NCBI GenBank assembly: GCA_902729315.2
Contig: LR746265.1
Location: forward strand, 5,746,892-5,810,891
DNA: 64,000 bases
Source of the DNA: Spirodela intermedia
Taxonomy: Eukaryota; Streptophyta; Magnoliopsida; Alismatales; Araceae
Direction: 5' to 3'
Below are positions 59,195-64,000 of the stretch, piece by piece (the first letter of the stretch is position 1; each line of letters starts with the position of its first letter). A program made the translations under genes and the position numbers. A model generated the notes under the pieces. That model worked only from the letters and a program-made list of their open reading frames with translations, was not told the origin of the DNA and ran no database searches.

Positions 59195-62100
59195 AGATTC
59201 TTCGTTAGACTGAATTGTGAGGCCCCAATCCAGACAATAAAAGACCGACTGATTAGACTTCTGGGCATCTATGATTCGATGTCGTATCGCAGTTCATTGA
59301 TAAGTAAAATGCTAGCAACCTTCTTCAACGTGAACTTTATTGCCGTCAAGACCTGATGACACGTTCGTTTTCTGAATGCGCTGCGAGTCCTCGCAAGCGC
59401 CTTCGTCTCAGCAGAGCTCCACATGTCTGGAACATGTTCTCAGTCATAGTGGCTTGCAGTTGGGTTTTAAAAAACAGTCCCCAGAATATTATATGTAGCC
59501 CTTGCGAGAGCGATGGGGCCTCTCTTTAAGAGTATCCAGAGGCTGGGTAGGGCCAGCTCCCCCCCTCCGCTGCGATATCTCACGGGCCCGCGATGCCGTC
59601 CCCCTTTCCCTCCCCCGTCATAAATTCGGAGATACACGATACGACCGGTTGGACCAGTCTTGATAGGATTCTTGGAACTCAAATCAAGTTGTTACGAATT
59701 ACTCACAGCGACTTGTAAATCAATCAACCATCGTTAACCAGATCGGAATGCTACCATTACCTGGATGAATGAGCATCGAATATCATTGAATTCACGCCGC
59801 TATACGTCGAAATCAGAGGATGTTTACTTCAGAAAAACTGGGTTGGGTTGCTGGCCTCATTATTGTTGGAGAATCTATTATAAGTGTGGCTCAGAGTTTT
59901 AGTTGGCCGCATTTTCAGACGGCCATATTTAATATACGTTGGATCGGGACAGACGGAAATGACTTTATAACACACCTTGGATCGGGTGGATGGAGTAAAC
60001 ATAAACAACTTAGTTCTCCGTTTGGTTGAGATTTCAGGGCACGTTTTTCGAGGTTGCAATCGACCCCGTGCGCACTGTACACGGATATTCTTAAAGGGAA
60101 ATGGCCGAATTCGAGATGGTCAATCTCCAAGCTGCCGTCTGGTCCTCGTCGCCTTGGTCCCTTTTGGTCGCGTCCGGGGAACTCTTTGAGACCGCCGTCA
60201 GTGACAAGCCTCGTCCTCCACGCTTTACTGGGTCAACCCAAATCAGGGAGAACCGCTTCCTATGTGGATGGAGCCCTGATAATAAGGCCTCAATAGATTC
60301 TCCCAAGGTGCCCATAAATAGAGGGCCTCTCTTCTCATTTGAGCATCTCATTAGAGACGTCTTGAGAGAGATTCTAAGAAAGTAATCTTCTGTTGCAAGA
60401 AAACAAAAGATTAATTTCTTCTTATATGTGATGCAACCTATAATAATAAATTAATGAGGTGTGGGAGATTTGATGCAACATATAAGAGGCCTTTTAACAT
60501 TCCAAGTTTAAGAATTTTTCATGTAAATTTGATGGTTTATGAGTTGTAGGAGATTTTTGTGATGGTTTGGATAGATTCTTCTTATATGTGATGCAACATA
60601 AGTTGAGAAATAATAGCAATTAGGTACTGTCTCCATAATTACTACCATATGGATCTATTTCCTTTACATATTCTCAACTCTTAAAGACATAAAAAATTCA
60701 TTATCATTTTAGGTTTGGCTCATTATATTTCGTGCTAACCTAAATTTCAGATCACCATCAAAATAAGGTCCAACCAACAACTTTCTCAAAAAATTAAATT
60801 AATATATTTATTAAATATTTAAGAAGTCAAACGAATTAAATAAATATTAATAATCTCAAGCACATGCTAAACTTCAAGATACCCTTCATAATTATTGACA
60901 CATATTATAGTTTTATTTTGTTTGAACCAGTGCCTCTCCTATATTTTATGAGATTGAATGTGATTTTGGCTTGTGAAATGATTTGTAGAGAAAAAATGAG
61001 TTTTATAGTTGAAAGAGTAGAATATATGGACCTCAAATTAAAGTAAAACTTGCCAAATTAATTTCTTGAAACGAAATAGTAGGTTTTTGAGAATCATCAA
61101 GAAATAATCCTTAAAATCTTGTAACCCTAATTATTAAGGTGATATCTAATTTATGGATAATATAGAAAAAAGTTGTCTCAAAAAAAGAGTTGGACTTGTT
61201 GATATAAATTTAAATAGTTTTCATATTTTAAATCCCAAGAAAAGACAAATCCGTCCCCTCCTCTTGTTGTCCTTAGTGTCCCACTAAGATCCAACAACCA
61301 CTACAATATTGTTTAAAACCATAGTCTCCAAATGTTTTGCAAGGAAAGATATGTTTCATTTCAAGGATTTTCCCACAATCATGTGATGAGAAATATTTTT
61401 ATTTATCTTACCTTCTCTCTTTTCTTCTCTTGTTTTGAATAATGGTTGGAATAATTGGTGCATAATAGTAGCCTTATGATCTTTTCCAACTAGGTAATGC
61501 TGCTACCCTCACAAGGTAGCATCCATTATTTCCTTAAATAAAATATTTACCTACCTCACTTGGGCAAAGAGGGAACATAACAGTAAGCAAAAAGCATTTC
61601 ATTAGCCATTTTCATCAGTAAATTCTCTACAACATTCAAAACTATAACTAGGTTTTTACGAACTTATGATTCAAACATGTGATGGCATTGACCTAACAAT
61701 ATTCCTTGTTTCTATGTCCAATGTCAATATTGGGCTACATGATGGAGAGTCCTTTTGATAAATCAATGAATTTAACCTAGTGCTAACAACAATATCAATG
61801 AACCCTTTGAGCGAAAGAAAAGAGAATAGAGGCCAAAACAACCCCATTGATGAATGGAAAAATATTGATCTAGATCTACTAATCTAAATTAACATCCTAT
61901 AAAATTAAATAAATTTAAAAATAATATTCAGAAGGTGCCCTATGATAGGTACTCCCCTCCACATTTGTGACAAGAGGAATAAGTCTCATCCACTGTCCCC
62001 CAACATTTTTGTGATGATATTATCCTCCACATCAGCAATACCCTATAAATAATGTAGGCTGACTTGGCCTTTGGGCCCAAGGCGACCCCAATGCTTGTTG

Positions 62101-63025
62101 GGGGAATTGGTGCAAGTACGTCTAGTTATTGAGTGCCATGTCTCCCTAATCACATTCTAGATGATAGTCCATAAAATAATGAATTTCTTTGATAGATGTA
62201 GCACACCTGACCTCATATGTTTACATCTTGTGGATCATTGTCAACAATTGGGTATACACTTGGCGCAAGGTAGGAGTCTTTGTTCTCCTTCTCACCCACT
62301 CATTCCTCTCGTCACTCCCTTTGGTCAAATAAATCTCAGGCCATATTGACTTTATTTAATGATTTTTTAGCTGCTTACTCTTCGCATGTAAATAAATTCA
62401 CTAACATAATTGGCATTCTATAACTTAAATACTTCATAGGATATTACTAATATAGAGTCCCATAACTAACATATTATTCAGAAATATATCAATCAATAAA
62501 CGTAGTTTCCCACCATCAAAACTATCTCTTTACCTAGGGAACATAATCACCAAAACTGAAAAAAATAGTATGCGAAAATTACTCATCATAGGAAACTAAC
62601 TGATGTTTTGACAATTTATCCGGATTTAAAGGACCAAATGCAAAAAATGATGACCTTATTTGAACTCACCCGCCTCTAGAAGATACAACCTTGTCGGAGT
62701 GTGAGAGATTACATGCATACCATAATTTTATGTTTTATTTTTTATATGTTCTTTATTATATTGTATTTGCACACTTTCTCCCTTCCCGATGAATTTGATC
62801 CGGTACGTGAAGCCGGATTCACTGGATCCGGTCCACATTGTTCGGAACTGTATAAATATCTGTACCCGTTATCGAATTTGATTAAAATTTTCCAGTTTGT
62901 CCTTTCACTTTCTCTCTCCAATCTTGGGAGCCGCCGGCAACCAACCGAGTCTTTGATAAATAGGGAGTTATCGCCTCGTCGTCGTGATTTTACTATCACA
63001 GATTCTGTTGGTGGATTTCACACGT
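59195..63025. other. Long spacer without a recognised gene (copy 2)
   Basis: Equivalent of 13,900-17,730, almost unchanged. It includes the CCATAAATAGAGGGCC start-like motif near 60,313 and the AT-rich remainder. Confidence 0.4.
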
Positions 63026-63121
63026 AAACTATGCCCTTCACAAATATCCGAATTGAGGAAATGAGGATGGATTTCCTATACTCAGCACTGGGGACCGTTG
63101 CGAGACAGGGAACTGCCTGCC

Positions 63122-63355
63122 ATGGAGGCTGCCTTGTCCAGCAGTTCTGTCCTCGCAGCCACCGCCATAGCTCTGTTGCTGGGGCTCCTCTTGCTCCGAG
63201 TGCTCCTCCGACCGAGACGACTAGGAAGGAAGAATAGGAGATACGCCCCGCTGGTGGCGACGGGGTGTCCACACTTATGTATCCAGGTTTCGCCGAGGCA
63301 GCTCCTGGTGCAGGGGGGCGGAGTGAGAGAACGGAGAGGACGACCATCACTGTGA
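63122..63355 (+). pseudogene. Chimeric CYP704 exon fragment / antisense membrane-protein gene (copy 2)
   Basis: Identical to 17,827-18,060, with the same junction near 63,255 and the same 77-residue open frame. The antisense remnant of the membrane-protein gene continues to about 63,465. Confidence 0.75.
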
Positions 63356-64000
63356 AGGTCAGGTAAACAAAGGCCGAGTAAAAGCTGGAAGAGGAGGCTT
63401 CCAGCCCCCTGCGCTGGTTGCTGAGTGTCTGAAGGAAATCGCGATTACACCCAGAGAGCGAACTGTTGCTTCCTCGATTGATTCTCCAACTCGGTGGGGA
63501 GGGAACGAATTGTTTTGTTCCAGATCGGATTTTTTTTCATCAGATTCCACAAAACCTCCACCGTGCTGGAAGTCTAAAGGATAAAACAAAATTTAGTAGA
63601 TTTTCCAGAAACAATCTGAAGGGCAATAGGTGGGGATGCAAATCTCAACATAGTACTAAGAGAGGGTTGAGTAGGTGGGGATGGAATGTATAGACCAGAA
63701 TTAGCCGGCACGGGTGGGTGCAACAGGCAAGAGCTAAAGCACCCAATAATACAACACGAAGGTTGTTGATGCACTCAATTTTCAGTTTATATTTTTGAAC
63801 TCTTAAAATATAATTATGAAATTATGACTCTATAGGGATGATTTGAGCATAATACAAATCTCATCTTCTATAAAATATTAAAGACAATTTATTTTTTATC
63901 TAGAGAAATACAATTATATATATATAAAGAGAGCTACCTAAGCTAGCATAGGTGGGTGTGACGTGCAAGATCTAAGCAGGAAGTCTGTTGATGAACTCAA

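Larger units (their letters stand above)
47212..64000. repeat. Copy 2 of the large segmental duplication
   Basis: Partner of 1-18,705. Lengths differ mainly because copy 1 has a 1,914-bp solo LTR plus its 5-bp target duplication, and copy 2 has a TA microsatellite longer by 4 bp near 47,680. From about 58.4 kb to the right edge I see only a handful of substitutions. Around 57.3-58.4 kb the two copies differ much more. Confidence 0.97.

Overview
This is plant nuclear DNA, and there are no bacterial or organellar genes in it. The evidence is cytochrome P450 genes of CYP704 type with five GT-AG introns each, a spliced CCDC137-like gene, and decayed Ty3/gypsy retrotransposons with many solo LTRs. 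GC-rich exons beside AT-rich introns and spacers fit a monocot or another GC-rich angiosperm; the species cannot be read from the window.

Layout. Bases 1-18,705 and 47,212-64,000 are two near-identical copies of one segment, each running off the window. Each copy holds, left to right: the end of a decayed chromovirus gag, a dead CCDC137-like gene (+), a dead CYP704 gene (-), an intact CYP704 gene (-; 509 aa), about 4 kb without a gene, and a chimeric fragment joining a CYP704 first exon to an antisense piece of a small membrane-protein gene. Copy 1 carries a 1.9 kb solo LTR that copy 2 lacks. Between the copies lie two small membrane-protein genes (19.3 and 20.1 kb), an AT-rich wreck of an Athila-like retrotransposon (21.3-26.4 kb), a paralogous membrane-protein gene (26.6 kb), an older but better preserved CCDC137-CYP704 pair (27.9-33.3 kb, both intact, tail to tail), and a nest of solo LTRs and a chromovirus remnant (33.6-47.5 kb).

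How it fits together. A convergent CCDC137-CYP704 pair was duplicated long ago. The 27.9-33.3 kb pair kept both reading frames. In the other lineage both members of the pair died, while a neighbouring CYP704 (gene C) stayed intact. That block was then copied again recently, giving genes C1 and C2. C1 and C2 differ at roughly 55 sites packed into about 1.1 kb of exons 2-5, while the flanking kilobases are almost identical. One LTR family, with 5-bp target duplications, inserted at least seven independent times. Filled and empty sites in the paralogous blocks allow the events to be put in order.

Intact genes by my reading: CYP704 C1 (11,547-13,608), CYP704 B (31,294-33,280), CYP704 C2 (56,843-58,903), the CCDC137-like gene (27,947-30,983), and three short membrane-protein ORFs. 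All splice sites were placed by eye from GT/AG signals, frame and alignment among paralogues.
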